Positions 51,553 to 60,852 of a stretch of DNA of 64,000 bases are shown in pieces (within the stretch, counting starts at the first letter, position 1; the number at the start of each line of letters is the position of its first letter). This stretch comes from Synechococcus sp. SynAce01 (GTDB taxonomy: Bacteria; Cyanobacteriota; Cyanobacteriia; PCC-6307; Cyanobiaceae). Where the stretch lies: assembly GCF_001885215.1 (NCBI RefSeq), contig NZ_CP018091.1, positions 2,604,001-2,668,000 of the forward strand. Reading direction: 5' to 3'. A model generated the notes under the pieces. That model did not search any database. It saw nothing but the letters and a program-made list of their open reading frames with translations, and was not told the origin of the DNA. The translations under genes were made by a program, and so were the position numbers.

Positions 51553-51808
51553 GGGCACGGTCGACAGCATCGCCGGGATTGGTGGCGTCTTTGAGGCCCT
51601 GACTGCGGCGAAGCATGTTCATCAGCTCAAGTGGATTGGTGGCGTCGATGATCCCCTTTTCCTTGGCAGGGCCGTCATCGAAGAACTGTCGCTGCTGCAG
51701 CGATTGGCCGCTCCCTGTGCCAACCCCCAAGCCTTCGGCACCGGCCGGAGACAGGAGGAAAGGAACGCTGAGCAAGGCCAAGGCGCTGAGAGCCATGCAA
51801 CGGGCCAT
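51482..51808 (-). CDS. secreted small protein
   Basis: 108-residue protein with a signal peptide (to about residue 24, SPAGA). The mature part contains two DATNP motifs (IIDATNPLELMNML and LKDATNPGDAVDRAL), an internal repeat. It overlaps the TPR gene's 3' end. No family recognised. Confidence 0.55.
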   Translation of the reverse strand: MARCMALSALALLSVPFLLSPAGAEGLGVGTGSGQSLQQRQFFDDGPAKEKGIIDATNPLELMNMLRRSQGLKDATNPGDAVDRALRELEVQGPAGPQIPGSAGVMAP

Positions 51809-51873
51809 GGCGAAACAGGCGGAGGTTATGGGGCAATGCTAAGGGTCTTCGCCAACGGCTCGACCCGCCCGCC

Positions 51874-52692
51874 ATGCGCATCGCCACCTGGAACGTGAAT
51901 TCCGTCCGCAGCCGGCTTGAGCAGGTGCTGGCCTGGCTGGAGCGGCAACGCCCCGATGTGCTTTGCCTTCAGGAAACCAAGGTCGAGGACCATCTGTTCC
52001 CCGCTGAGGCCTTCGAAGCCCTGGGTTACAGCGCTGCCATCAGCGGTCAGAAGGCTTACAACGGTGTCGCCATCCTCAGCCAACTCCCCCTGGAGGATGT
52101 GAAGGTTGGCTTTGGCGCTCTGTTGCCAGGCGATGGGGCCGCCGGACCCTTGAGTGAACAGAAACGGCTGATCAGCGCCCTGGTGGATGGGGTGCGGGTG
52201 CTGAACCTCTACGTCCCGAATGGATCGGCTCTGGGCAGCGAGAAATACGCCTACAAGCTCGATTGGCTGTCCTGTTTGCGGCGCTATCTCGAGGCCCAGG
52301 GCGAGCAGGCCGAGGCGCTCTGCATGGTGGGAGATTTCAACATCGCCCTGGAGGACCGGGACATCCACGACCCTGGCCGTCTGGGCGGCGGCATCATGGC
52401 CAGCGACGCCGAGCGCCAGGCCCTGCGCGCGGCATTAAGCGATCGGCTGCACGATGTCTTCCGTCTCTTCGAGCCCAACGGAGAGCATTGGAGCTGGTGG
52501 GACTACCGCAGCGGCGCCTGGGACCGCGACCGGGGCTGGCGGATCGATCACATCTACCTCACAGACGATCTGATCGCCTGCGCCACCGGCTGTGCCATCG
52601 ACAAAGTGGTCCGCGGCAACACCCAACCCAGCGACCATGCCCCGGTGGTGGTGAATCTGCAGTGGCCAGAAGAAGACATCGATGACGACTAA
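51874..52692 (+). CDS. xthA: exodeoxyribonuclease III
   Basis: 272-residue DNA repair nuclease of the EEP family that cuts at abasic sites and removes 3' blocks. IATWNVNSVRSR, LCLQETKVED, LNLYVPNG, VGDFNIALEDRDI and the catalytic SDHAPVVV are all present. ATG 51874. It converges on glcD with a 70-base gap lacking a clear terminator. Confidence 0.95.
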   Translation: MRIATWNVNSVRSRLEQVLAWLERQRPDVLCLQETKVEDHLFPAEAFEALGYSAAISGQKAYNGVAILSQLPLEDVKVGFGALLPGDGAAGPLSEQKRLISALVDGVRVLNLYVPNGSALGSEKYAYKLDWLSCLRRYLEAQGEQAEALCMVGDFNIALEDRDIHDPGRLGGGIMASDAERQALRAALSDRLHDVFRLFEPNGEHWSWWDYRSGAWDRDRGWRIDHIYLTDDLIACATGCAIDKVVRGNTQPSDHAPVVVNLQWPEEDIDDD

Positions 52693-52762
52693 ATCAAGTC
52701 GATCAGCCTCGATCAACCGCTGGTCTCTAAGAAGACGGGCATGAACGGGAAAGGGTCCTGGC

Positions 52763-54271
52763 TCAGAACACTTCCACAGTTTCGGGGACCACATCTGCGC
52801 CGATCCCATCCCTGTAGATGGTCAGGCTGCGGGCCCGCCGAGCCGATTCGCCACAACTGCGCGGGGTGGGGAACAGTTTGCCGGGGTTGGCGCGACCTTC
52901 GGGATCAAATGCCCGGCGCACCCGTTGCATGGTGGCCAGATCCTCGGGGCTGAACATCCAGTCGAGATAGCAGCGCTTGTCGGAGCCGACCCCGTGCTCA
53001 CCGGTGATGCTGCCGCCGGCATCAATGCACAGACGCAAAATGTCGGCTCCCAGTTCCTGGACGCGATCCAACACGCCGGGGCTGCTGGCGTCGTAGAGGA
53101 TCAGGGGGTGAAGATTGCCATCACCGGCATGGAAGACGTTGGCCACCGGCAGTTTGTAGCGGGCGCTCAGGGCTTCAATCGCCGCCAGCACGGCCGGTAG
53201 GGCACTGCGCGGAACCACCCCATCCTGAACGTAATAGGTGGGGGTGATCCGGCCCACCGCTGCAAAAGCAGACTTGCGACCTTTCCAGAGCAGGGCCCGA
53301 TCCGCTTCGCTGCGGGCCCGACGGATCGAGCGGGCACCGGCCAGGCGGCAGAGGTCGATCGTGTGCTCTGCCGCCGCGCTCACTTCCTCGCTGCGGCCAT
53401 CGAGCTCAATCAGCAGCACAGCGGCCGCATCTCGCGGGTATTCGTCGTGGCCGAAGAGGTCGTCGACCGCATTGATGGTGAAGTTATCCATGATCTCCAT
53501 CCCAGCCGGCAACACCGCCGCCGCCGTGACACTGCGCACCGCCTCACCGGCGGCCTCCATCGCACTGAAATCGGCAAGCAGCACTTCAACGGTCTGCGGT
53601 TGGGGCAGCAGCCGCAGGGTGATGGCCGTGGCAATGCCGAGGGTGCCTTCGCTGCCGATGAACACACCACGCAAATCCAGTCCCGGCATCTCCGCCAACG
53701 AACCGCCCAGCCGGGTGATCTGGCCATCGGGCAAGACCACCTCCAGCTCGAGCACGTGGTTGCTGGTGACGCCGTATTTGAGGCAATGCACCCCACCGGC
53801 GTTCTCAGCCACGTTGCCGCCGATGCTGCAGACCACCTGGCTGGAGGGATCGGGGGCGTAATAAAAGCCTTCGCCGCTCACCGCCCGGGTCACCCAGCTG
53901 TTGACCACCCCGGGCTGCACGGTGATGCGCTGATTCTCCAGATCGAGAGCCAGCACCGAGCGCATGCGGCTGGTCACCACCAGCAGGGCTTCCTGTTCCA
54001 CCACCGCTCCGCCGGAGAGGCCGGTGCCACTGCCCCGCGCCACGAACGGCACTCCCAGCTCATGGCAGCAGCGCAGAATGGCGGCCACTTGCTCGGTGGT
54101 TTCCGGCAGCACCACCAGCGGGGGCTCATGCCGGTGCAGGGTAAGGCCGTCGCTGTCATAGGTGAGCAGCTCCTGGCGCTTCGCCACGAGGGCCCGCGCT
54201 GGCAGGATCCGTCGCAGACGTTGCTCAATTCGCTTCCAGGGAAGGCACAAGGTGCTGGGCGTATCCACCAA
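52763..54271 (-). CDS. glcD: glycolate dehydrogenase FAD subunit GlcD-like
   Basis: 502-residue flavoprotein of the VAO/PCMH family that oxidises glycolate (or lactate) in photorespiration. The FAD-binding segment is VARGSGTGLSGGA, followed by GGNVAENAGG and GSEGTLGIAT; the C-terminal cap ends with the GDGNLHPLI and GEHGVGSDKRCYL metal/substrate motifs. In cyanobacteria GlcD may use quinone. Divergent from hemL with about 106 bases between. No glcE/glcF neighbours. Confidence 0.9.
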   Translation of the reverse strand: MVDTPSTLCLPWKRIEQRLRRILPARALVAKRQELLTYDSDGLTLHRHEPPLVVLPETTEQVAAILRCCHELGVPFVARGSGTGLSGGAVVEQEALLVVTSRMRSVLALDLENQRITVQPGVVNSWVTRAVSGEGFYYAPDPSSQVVCSIGGNVAENAGGVHCLKYGVTSNHVLELEVVLPDGQITRLGGSLAEMPGLDLRGVFIGSEGTLGIATAITLRLLPQPQTVEVLLADFSAMEAAGEAVRSVTAAAVLPAGMEIMDNFTINAVDDLFGHDEYPRDAAAVLLIELDGRSEEVSAAAEHTIDLCRLAGARSIRRARSEADRALLWKGRKSAFAAVGRITPTYYVQDGVVPRSALPAVLAAIEALSARYKLPVANVFHAGDGNLHPLILYDASSPGVLDRVQELGADILRLCIDAGGSITGEHGVGSDKRCYLDWMFSPEDLATMQRVRRAFDPEGRANPGKLFPTPRSCGESARRARSLTIYRDGIGADVVPETVEVF

Positions 54272-54377
54272 GGAAAGCAGGTTCAGCCATCTGGACTTTA
54301 ACGAGCAGGCGCCAGCTCAGCGAAATCGTCCGTTGTTGCGTAAGGATGGGAAATGGTTTCGCATCTGAGGGCTGGTC

Positions 54378-55742
54378 TTGCCGCTTCAGTTGCCGGAGCA
54401 CCTCCTGACGTCTGCGGATTCAGCTTTGACTACGGCCCCCGTATCGGCTCCTGCCCTGAACACCGACCGGTCCCAGGAACTGTTCAACGCCGCTCTCAAG
54501 CTGATGCCGGGCGGCGTGAGTTCCCCGGTGCGGGCTTTTCGCTCCGTGGGCGGGCAGCCGATCGTCTTTGACCGCGTCAAAGGGGCCTACGCCTGGGATG
54601 TGGATGGCAACCGCTACATCGATTACATCGGCAGTTGGGGGCCGGCGATCTGCGGCCACGCCCATCCCGAGGTGATCGCCGCCCTGCATCAGGCCCTCGA
54701 CAAGGGCACCAGCTTTGGCGCCCCCTGCGCCCTGGAGAACCGGTTGGCGGAACTGGTGATCGAGGCGGTCCCCAGCGTGGAGATGGTGCGCTTCGTCAAC
54801 TCCGGCACCGAAGCCTGCATGTCGGTGCTGCGGCTGATGCGTGCCTTCACTGGCCGCGAGAAGCTGATCAAGTTCGAAGGCTGTTACCACGGCCACGCCG
54901 ACATGTTCCTGGTCAAGGCCGGCTCCGGCGTTGCCACGCTCGGCCTGCCCGATTCCCCCGGCGTGCCCCGCAGCACCACCGCCAACACCCTCACCGCCCC
55001 GTACAACGACCTGGAGGCCGTTAAAAAGCTCTTTGCCGAAAATCCGGGCGAAATCGCCGGGGTGATCCTGGAGCCGGTGGTGGGCAATGCCGGCTTCATC
55101 GTGCCCGAACCGGGCTTTCTGGAAGGCTTGCGCGAACTCACCCGCGACCACGGCGCCCTGCTCACCTTCGATGAGGTGATGACCGGCTTCCGCATCGCCT
55201 ACGGCGGCGCCCAGGCCAAGTTCGGTGTCACCCCCGACCTCACCACCCTGGGCAAGGTGATCGGCGGTGGTCTGCCCGTGGGGGCCTACGGCGGCCGAGC
55301 CGACATCATGGACCTGGTGGCTCCGGCCGGTCCGATGTATCAGGCCGGCACCCTTAGCGGCAATCCCCTGGCGATGACCGCCGGAATCAAAACCCTCGAA
55401 CTGCTCAAGCAACCCGGCACCTACGAGCGCCTGGACACAATCACCCAGCGTCTCTGCGCAGGCATCCTGGCGGCGGGCAAGGAAGCTGGGCTGCCGATCA
55501 GCGGCGCCCACATCAGCGCCATGTTCGGCTTCTTCCTCTGTGATGGCCCGGTGCGCAACTTCGAGGAGGCCAAGGCGGCCGACACCGCCAAATTCGGCCA
55601 GCTGCACCGCGCCATGCTTGAGCGGGGCGTGTATCTGGCCCCCAGCGCCTTCGAAGCGGGCTTCACGTCCCTGGCCCACAGCGACTCCGACATCGACGCC
55701 ACCCTCACCGCCTTCAGGGCCTGCTTCGCCGCGATCGCCTGA
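54378..55742 (+). CDS. hemL: glutamate-1-semialdehyde 2,1-aminomutase
   Basis: 454-residue PLP enzyme that makes 5-aminolevulinate for haem and chlorophyll. [54 protein letters not shown] and the PLP Lys (about 293) in [19 protein letters not shown] are all in place. The start is TTG at 54378, supported by GAGGG six bases upstream; TTG 54426 would remove 16 weakly conserved residues. Conserved length is slightly exceeded. Confidence 0.95.
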   Translation: MPLQLPEHLLTSADSALTTAPVSAPALNTDRSQELFNAALKLMPGGVSSPVRAFRSVGGQPIVFDRVKGAYAWDVDGNRYIDYIGSWGPAICGHAHPEVIAALHQALDKGTSFGAPCALENRLAELVIEAVPSVEMVRFVNSGTEACMSVLRLMRAFTGREKLIKFEGCYHGHADMFLVKAGSGVATLGLPDSPGVPRSTTANTLTAPYNDLEAVKKLFAENPGEIAGVILEPVVGNAGFIVPEPGFLEGLRELTRDHGALLTFDEVMTGFRIAYGGAQAKFGVTPDLTTLGKVIGGGLPVGAYGGRADIMDLVAPAGPMYQAGTLSGNPLAMTAGIKTLELLKQPGTYERLDTITQRLCAGILAAGKEAGLPISGAHISAMFGFFLCDGPVRNFEEAKAADTAKFGQLHRAMLERGVYLAPSAFEAGFTSLAHSDSDIDATLTAFRACFAAIA

Positions 55743-55838
55743 GGGTTGCGGCTGCAGGCAGCAAGTGCCAGGTCTGGCGGGCTTGCAGCGAACACTTTCA
55801 GGGCACTTGCGGCGAAAGCGATTTCAGCCTGGGCAGCT

Positions 55839-56339
55839 TCAGCCCAGCATCAGGCCGCCGTCCTCGCGCAGATACTCCTGCCAACTGCGCAGGTCATAAA
55901 CGAGCTCTTCGAGGCTCAGCAACGCCAGTTCCCGCTCCAGAGCAAGGCGAAGCCGGCGCTCCAGGGCCTGGGCCACCCGTTCTCCAGCCAACTCTGGGCC
56001 GGGCTCCAGCCCTTCAGCCACTGACTCTGTAACTGATTCTGGTACTGAATCTGGAGCTGGCTCGCTGACTGGATCAGCGGCCGGATCGGCCCCCACGGCC
56101 CTGAGCACCTCCACCAGGGAAATTGCTGCGGGCTTGCGGCTGAGTCGATAGCCGCCGCTGCGGCCCCGCCGCGCCTCCACCAACCCCGCGCGGCGCAGCA
56201 GCAACAGCACCTGCTCCAGCATCGGGGCCGGCATCTCCTGGCTGGAAGCCAGATCGGGCCCTGAACGCCAGCGTTCGGGCTCCAACGCAAGCTCCAGCAA
56301 AGCCTGGATCGCCTGCAGGCCCCGGCGCTTGAGCATCAT
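55839..56339 (-). CDS. Rrf2 family regulator lacking cysteines
   Basis: 166-residue winged-helix protein of the Rrf2 family (RRGLQAIQALLELAL; MPAPMLEQVLLLLRRAGLVEARRGRSGGYRLSRKPAAISLVEVLRAV). It has no cysteine at all, so it cannot bind an iron-sulfur cluster as IscR does. Between the HTH and a C-terminal helix lies a low-complexity segment of Glu/Pro/Ser/Val (about 85-115). Divergent from an AT-rich foreign gene. Its ligand or cue is unknown. Confidence 0.8.
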   Translation of the reverse strand: MMLKRRGLQAIQALLELALEPERWRSGPDLASSQEMPAPMLEQVLLLLRRAGLVEARRGRSGGYRLSRKPAAISLVEVLRAVGADPAADPVSEPAPDSVPESVTESVAEGLEPGPELAGERVAQALERRLRLALERELALLSLEELVYDLRSWQEYLREDGGLMLG

Positions 56340-56604
56340 TTTACTTGCTCAAGGCGCACACAACCGCCAAACTAGGCCAGCAGGAATTTTCTATTATGCA
56401 AACATATGACTTCTGGGTCTGCATAAATTGCAGAAACGAGAAGAACTCCTTTCCGGAACTGGCTCCAGAACTGCTGGTGCTGGTACAAGCTTCTACTCTG
56501 AAGACTGGGAGTGCTTAGCCTAGAAAAATATTAATACAGGAATCGCGATCGGGCGGCCCATTTAGCAACTTACGACTAAACTTTTTCATTTTCAGGAGTT
56601 CTAC

Positions 56605-57525
56605 GTGCTTGGTAAAATATTGAGCAGGCTCATCACGGGAAAGCCGAGATACAGAAGCGCTCCAAAAATTGAAATCTCAAGTGTAATATCCTATGAAGAC
56701 TATATAAATATTGCAAATGACGAGCTGAGGACCGACTTAATTAATTTAATATTTGAGAAGAAGCTCGCCCTTGACTCTTCTAAGCAGTTTGCATACAATG
56801 GCTACTGCTATGTGTTCAAGGCTTTTGTCGACTTTATTGTAGATTATGATTATGCTTATAAAGTAGATAATATCTTGATGCCAAATTGGAGAGAAAGACT
56901 AGCATGTCCAGTCTGTCATCTCAACAACAGAATGCGTGCCGCTGTTCATATATTTAGACTAGAAACTCAAGCAAATGAAAACGCAAAAATCTATATCACT
57001 GAACAAACGACTATTCTTTGCAAGCTATTCCAGCAATCTTACAAGAATACATGTGGTAGCGAGTATCTAGGAGAGCTTGTAAGGCGTGGAAGCAGCAACA
57101 GCAATGGAATCAGAAACGAAGATCTTACGAACTTATCGTTTAATTCAAACAGATTCGACGCAATATTGTCATTCGACGTTTTAGAGCATATTCCAAACTA
57201 CAAGAAAGCACTAGAAGAGTGCTACCGCTGCATTAAGCCTGGTGGGTCAATATTTATTAGTGCACCTTTTGAGCTTGCTTCTAAAAAGAATATAATGCGA
57301 GCTTACTTGTGTCAAGCAGGAGGCTTGGTCCATCTGCTGCCCCCCGAATATCACGGCGATCCAATTAATCCTGAAGGATGTCTTTGCTTTTATCATTTTG
57401 GCTGGGATATTCTCGATGATCTTAGAGAGGTGGGATTTAGTGATGCCAAAGCCCTTCTTTATTGGTCTAAAGAATTTGGGTATTTAGGCGGTGAACAATT
57501 AATACTTGTGGCACAAAAAGAATGA
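56605..57525 (+). CDS. AT-rich SAM methyltransferase-like protein, probably acquired
   Basis: 306-residue protein of the class I methyltransferase type. A CPVC motif at 101-104 (single half of a zinc site), then a region YITEQTTILCKLFQQ in place of the usual glycine-rich motif I, FDAILSFDVLEHIP (motif II-like, about 189-202) and CIKPGGSIFISAPF. Similar proteins occur in surface-polysaccharide clusters. GTG start with AGGAG six to ten bases upstream. Base composition (well below the region in GC) and many ATA/AGA-type codons mark it as foreign. No polysaccharide genes are near. Confidence 0.75.
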   Translation: MLGKILSRLITGKPRYRSAPKIEISSVISYEDYINIANDELRTDLINLIFEKKLALDSSKQFAYNGYCYVFKAFVDFIVDYDYAYKVDNILMPNWRERLACPVCHLNNRMRAAVHIFRLETQANENAKIYITEQTTILCKLFQQSYKNTCGSEYLGELVRRGSSNSNGIRNEDLTNLSFNSNRFDAILSFDVLEHIPNYKKALEECYRCIKPGGSIFISAPFELASKKNIMRAYLCQAGGLVHLLPPEYHGDPINPEGCLCFYHFGWDILDDLREVGFSDAKALLYWSKEFGYLGGEQLILVAQKE

Positions 57526-57536
57526 TAAATATTATA

Positions 57537-57565
57537 CTGCCTAGGAAGTGCATCGACCTAGGCAG
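57537..57565. repeat. inverted repeat between convergent genes
   Basis: Perfect 9-bp inverted repeat CTGCCTAGG/CCTAGGCAG with an 11-base loop, at the edge of the AT-rich island and overlapping the ubiD stop. No clear T run follows on the plus strand; on the minus strand the flank is AT-rich. It may serve as a weak bidirectional terminator. Confidence 0.6.
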
Positions 57566-59123
57566 CGCGGGCCGCCAGCCGTTCGAGCACATGCTCAAGC
57601 GTGTAACCAAATAGCACCGGATCGGGATCGCAGGCATCGATGTCGGCCAGGCCCAATTCGGCCCAGCGCCCATCGAGATGGGCCTCCAGCTCGGCCGGGC
57701 GGCTGAGCGGTTCGCCCCAGGCGTGGCGCTTCTCCGGACCGATCTTGGTGGTGGCGTCGATCGCCAGCCTGCCGCCCAGGCCCAGCCGCTCGCTGGCGAA
57801 ATCAAGTGAATCGAACGGGGTGTCCTCCAACACGAACAGATCCCGCTGGGGATCCACCTGGGCGCTGATCGCCCAGATCACCTGGCGGGGATCACGGATG
57901 TTGATGCTGCGGTCGACCACCACCACGAACTTGGTGTAGGTGAACTGGGGCAGGGCGCTCCAGAAGGCCATCGCCGCCCGCTTGGCCTGGCCGGGGTAGG
58001 CCTTGTCGATGGCGATCACGGCCAGCTTGTAGCTCAGCCCTTCCATCGGCAGGAAGAAATCGACGATCTCCGGGATCTGCTGGCGCAGGATCGGCGTATA
58101 GATCCGGTTCAGGGCGATCGCCAGCATCGCCTCCTCTTTCGGCGGCCGGCCGCTGAAGGTGGTGAGAAACAGCGGGTTACGCCGCTGGGTGACGCACTGA
58201 AAGCGCACCAAAGGTGAAGCCTCCACACCGCCGTAGAAGCCCATGTGGTCGCCGAACGGACCATCGGGCAGCTCCTCTCCCGGGGTGATCGTGCCCTCCA
58301 GCACCACCTCGCTGTGGGACGGCACTTCCAGGTCAACGGTTTTGCACTTGGCCAGCCGCACCCCTTCACCGGCATAGATGCCGGCGAACAGCCATTCGGA
58401 GAGCTGCACCGGAATCGGCGTGGCGGCCGCCATCACCAGCAGGGGGTGGACGCCGATGGCCACCGCCACCTCCAGGGGCTTGCCCATGGCAGCGGCCTTG
58501 CGCAGGTGCCGGGCGCCGCCGCGCACGCTCAGCCAGTGCACCGTCATCGTGTTCACCGACTGGCGCTGCAGCCGGTAGACGCCCACATTGGGTACGCCGG
58601 TTTCCGGATCCTTGGTGATCACCAGGCCCAGGGTGATCACCCCGCCGGCATCGCCGGGCCAGGGCCGCAGCAGGGGCAGCGCGTCAAGGTTCACCTGATC
58701 GCCCTTGAACACCTGCTGGTGGCAGGGGGGAATCAGGTCGCGGTCGGGGCGGGCCTTGACCACATCCCAGAGCACGCCACCGAAGCGCATCGCCTCCTTG
58801 AGCCCCTTGGGGGGGCGAGGCTGCTGCAGCAGGGCAAGCCGCTCGCCGAGGTCTTCGAGCTGCTCGGCGTGTTCCATCCCCATGCTCCAGACCACGCGCT
58901 GGACGGTGCCGAGCAGGTTCACCGCCACAGGCATCGGGCTGCCGATCACATTTTCAAACAGCAGGCCCGGGCCGCCGCGGGCCAGCACCCGGTCGGCGAT
59001 CGCGGCGAGCTCCAGATCGGGATCCACCGGGGCGGTGATTCGCCGCAGTTGTCCGCGCTCTTCGAGCAGGGCAAGAAAGCCGCGAAGGTCGCGTGTTGCG
59101 CTCTTTGGCAACGCCACCGTCAT
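57558..59123 (-). CDS. ubiD: UbiD family decarboxylase
   Basis: 521-residue prenylated-flavin-dependent decarboxylase. RDLRGFLALLEERGQLRRI opens it; the metal/prFMN site is in VGVYRLQRQSVNTMTVHW; SGRPPKEEAMLAIALNRIY and DRSINIRDPRQVIWAIS follow. The catalytic Glu pair lies near EGVRLAKCKTVDLEVPSHSEVVLEG. It probably removes the carboxyl group of 4-hydroxybenzoate-type precursors for plastoquinone synthesis. ATG 59123. Divergent from comB with 55 bases between. Confidence 0.9.
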   Translation of the reverse strand: MTVALPKSATRDLRGFLALLEERGQLRRITAPVDPDLELAAIADRVLARGGPGLLFENVIGSPMPVAVNLLGTVQRVVWSMGMEHAEQLEDLGERLALLQQPRPPKGLKEAMRFGGVLWDVVKARPDRDLIPPCHQQVFKGDQVNLDALPLLRPWPGDAGGVITLGLVITKDPETGVPNVGVYRLQRQSVNTMTVHWLSVRGGARHLRKAAAMGKPLEVAVAIGVHPLLVMAAATPIPVQLSEWLFAGIYAGEGVRLAKCKTVDLEVPSHSEVVLEGTITPGEELPDGPFGDHMGFYGGVEASPLVRFQCVTQRRNPLFLTTFSGRPPKEEAMLAIALNRIYTPILRQQIPEIVDFFLPMEGLSYKLAVIAIDKAYPGQAKRAAMAFWSALPQFTYTKFVVVVDRSINIRDPRQVIWAISAQVDPQRDLFVLEDTPFDSLDFASERLGLGGRLAIDATTKIGPEKRHAWGEPLSRPAELEAHLDGRWAELGLADIDACDPDPVLFGYTLEHVLERLAARAA

Positions 59124-59178
59124 AGGGGCAAGGATCAGGTGCTGCTTACTGTGACGCACCTCCCCCTTCGGCCGCGCC

Positions 59179-59952
59179 GTGCAGATCCTCACCTTCCACA
59201 GCTCGGAATCCGTGCCGCCGCTGGGGCCCGAAGCAGCGGGCAACCCAGGCGCTGGATCCAGCCCCGATGCCGCCGTGGTGATCGACGTGTTGCGCGCCAC
59301 AACCACAATCGCCTGGGCCCTGCAGAACGGTGCAGAAGCGGTCCAGGCCTTCGCCGATCTGCAGGCGCTGGAGGCGGCAGCTGCTGGCTGGCCGGCTGAG
59401 AAACGGCTGCGGGCCGGCGAGCGAGGCGGCACTCGGGTTCAGGGGTTTGATCTGGGTAATTCCCCCCTGGCTGTCACGCCGGAGTTGGTGGGTGGCAAAC
59501 GGATCTTTCTGAGCACCACCAATGGCACGCGCTCACTCGATCGGGTCAGCGGCGTGCCCCTGCTGCTGACAGCCTGTCTGCCTAACCGCAATGCCGTTGC
59601 CCAGCGGCTGCTCGAGCAAGGGGCCAGCACGGTCTGGATCGTGGGCAGCGGCTGGGAAGGGGCCTACTCCCTGGAGGACACCCTGGCCGCCGGGGCTGTC
59701 ACCGCCGCCGCCATCGAACTGGGCCTGAAAAGGGGCGAAACGGTGGAGTCAGGCAATGACGAAACGATGGCCGCCCTGGCGCTCTGGCAGCAGTGGAAGC
59801 ACGACCCTGAAGCCTGCCTGCGACTGGCCAGCCATGGCAAGCGACTGGAGGCCTTGGGGAACCACGATGCCGACTTCCGCTGCTGCGCGGCTCTGGACAA
59901 TCTGCAAATCGTGCCAATCCAGACCACACCGGGCGTGCTCAAGGCCAGCTGA
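59179..59952 (+). CDS. comB: 2-phosphosulfolactate phosphatase-like protein
   Basis: 257-residue protein of the ComB family. [47 protein letters not shown] and [18 protein letters not shown] are the family motifs. The archetype removes phosphate from 2-phosphosulfolactate in coenzyme M synthesis; cyanobacteria do not make CoM, so it probably acts on another sugar or sulfonate phosphate. GTG start. Confidence 0.88.
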   Translation: MQILTFHSSESVPPLGPEAAGNPGAGSSPDAAVVIDVLRATTTIAWALQNGAEAVQAFADLQALEAAAAGWPAEKRLRAGERGGTRVQGFDLGNSPLAVTPELVGGKRIFLSTTNGTRSLDRVSGVPLLLTACLPNRNAVAQRLLEQGASTVWIVGSGWEGAYSLEDTLAAGAVTAAAIELGLKRGETVESGNDETMAALALWQQWKHDPEACLRLASHGKRLEALGNHDADFRCCAALDNLQIVPIQTTPGVLKAS

Positions 59953-60025
59953 CGCAACGCCACGGGGGCTGCCTGAGGCCCGGAGCCCCTCCCCTACAGT
60001 TCCGCCGACCTGCCCTTCTTCTTCG

Positions 60026-60844
60026 GTGTCGAGCTTCCTTGCAGCTGCCCTGCAAATGACCAGCACGCCGGATCCGGAGGCGAATTTCACCGCCGCTGAG
60101 GAACTGATCGAGCTGGCCGCCAGGCGCGGCGCCGAACTGGTTGGTTTGCCGGAGAATTTCGCCTTCATGGGCGATGACTCCCGCCGCCTGGAGTTGGCTC
60201 CCAGCCTGGCCGAACGCTGCAGCCGTTTTCTGGTCACGATGGCCCGGCGTTACCAAGTCACCCTGCTGGGGGGTGGATTCCCTGTGCCGGCCGGCGAGCG
60301 CGTCACCTTCAACCGTGCCGAGTTGGTGGGCAAGGACGGCCAGCTGCTGGCCCGCTACGACAAAATCCACCTCTTCGATGTGGATCTGCCGGACGGCAAC
60401 ACCTACCGCGAATCGGAAACGGTTCAGCCCGGCACCGCCCTACCGCCGGTTGTCGATGTGCCCGGGCTCTGCAGGGTGGGCTTGTCAATCTGCTACGACG
60501 TGCGCTTCCCGGAGCTCTACCGCCATCTGGCTGGAGCTGGAGCAGAGCTGGTGATGATTCCAGCCGCCTTCACCGCCTTCACCGGCAAGGATCATTGGCA
60601 GGTGCTGCTGCAGGCAAGGGCGATTGAGAACACCGCCTACGTGCTGGCGCCCGCGCAGACCGGCTTGCACTATGGGCGCAGGCAAACCCATGGGCACGCG
60701 CTGGTGATCGATCCCTGGGGAACTGTGCTGGCTGACGCTGGAGTGTCGGTTGGGCTGGCCGTGGCACCGATCGATACCAGCCATGGCCAAAGGGTCCGGG
60801 CCCAGATGCCGAGCCTGAACCACCGTTGTCCCTCGCTGTTCTGA
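60026..60844 (+). CDS. nitrilase-family carbon-nitrogen hydrolase (Nit2-like)
   Basis: 272-residue enzyme of the C-N hydrolase family. The catalytic triad is visible: Glu in GLPENFAF, Lys in YDKIHLFDVDL, and Cys in GLSICYDVRFPELYR. The Nit1/Nit2 branch removes deaminated glutathione or omega-amides. GTG 60026 is chosen because SSFLAAALQM precedes the first core strand; ATG 60056 would remove it. Next to comB on the same strand. Confidence 0.9.
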   Translation: MSSFLAAALQMTSTPDPEANFTAAEELIELAARRGAELVGLPENFAFMGDDSRRLELAPSLAERCSRFLVTMARRYQVTLLGGGFPVPAGERVTFNRAELVGKDGQLLARYDKIHLFDVDLPDGNTYRESETVQPGTALPPVVDVPGLCRVGLSICYDVRFPELYRHLAGAGAELVMIPAAFTAFTGKDHWQVLLQARAIENTAYVLAPAQTGLHYGRRQTHGHALVIDPWGTVLADAGVSVGLAVAPIDTSHGQRVRAQMPSLNHRCPSLF

Positions 60845-60852
60845 GTCTGAGG

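Noticed and set aside
54420-55679. 419-codon minus-strand frame over hemL
   Set aside because: Antisense to highly conserved hemL; no domain seen.
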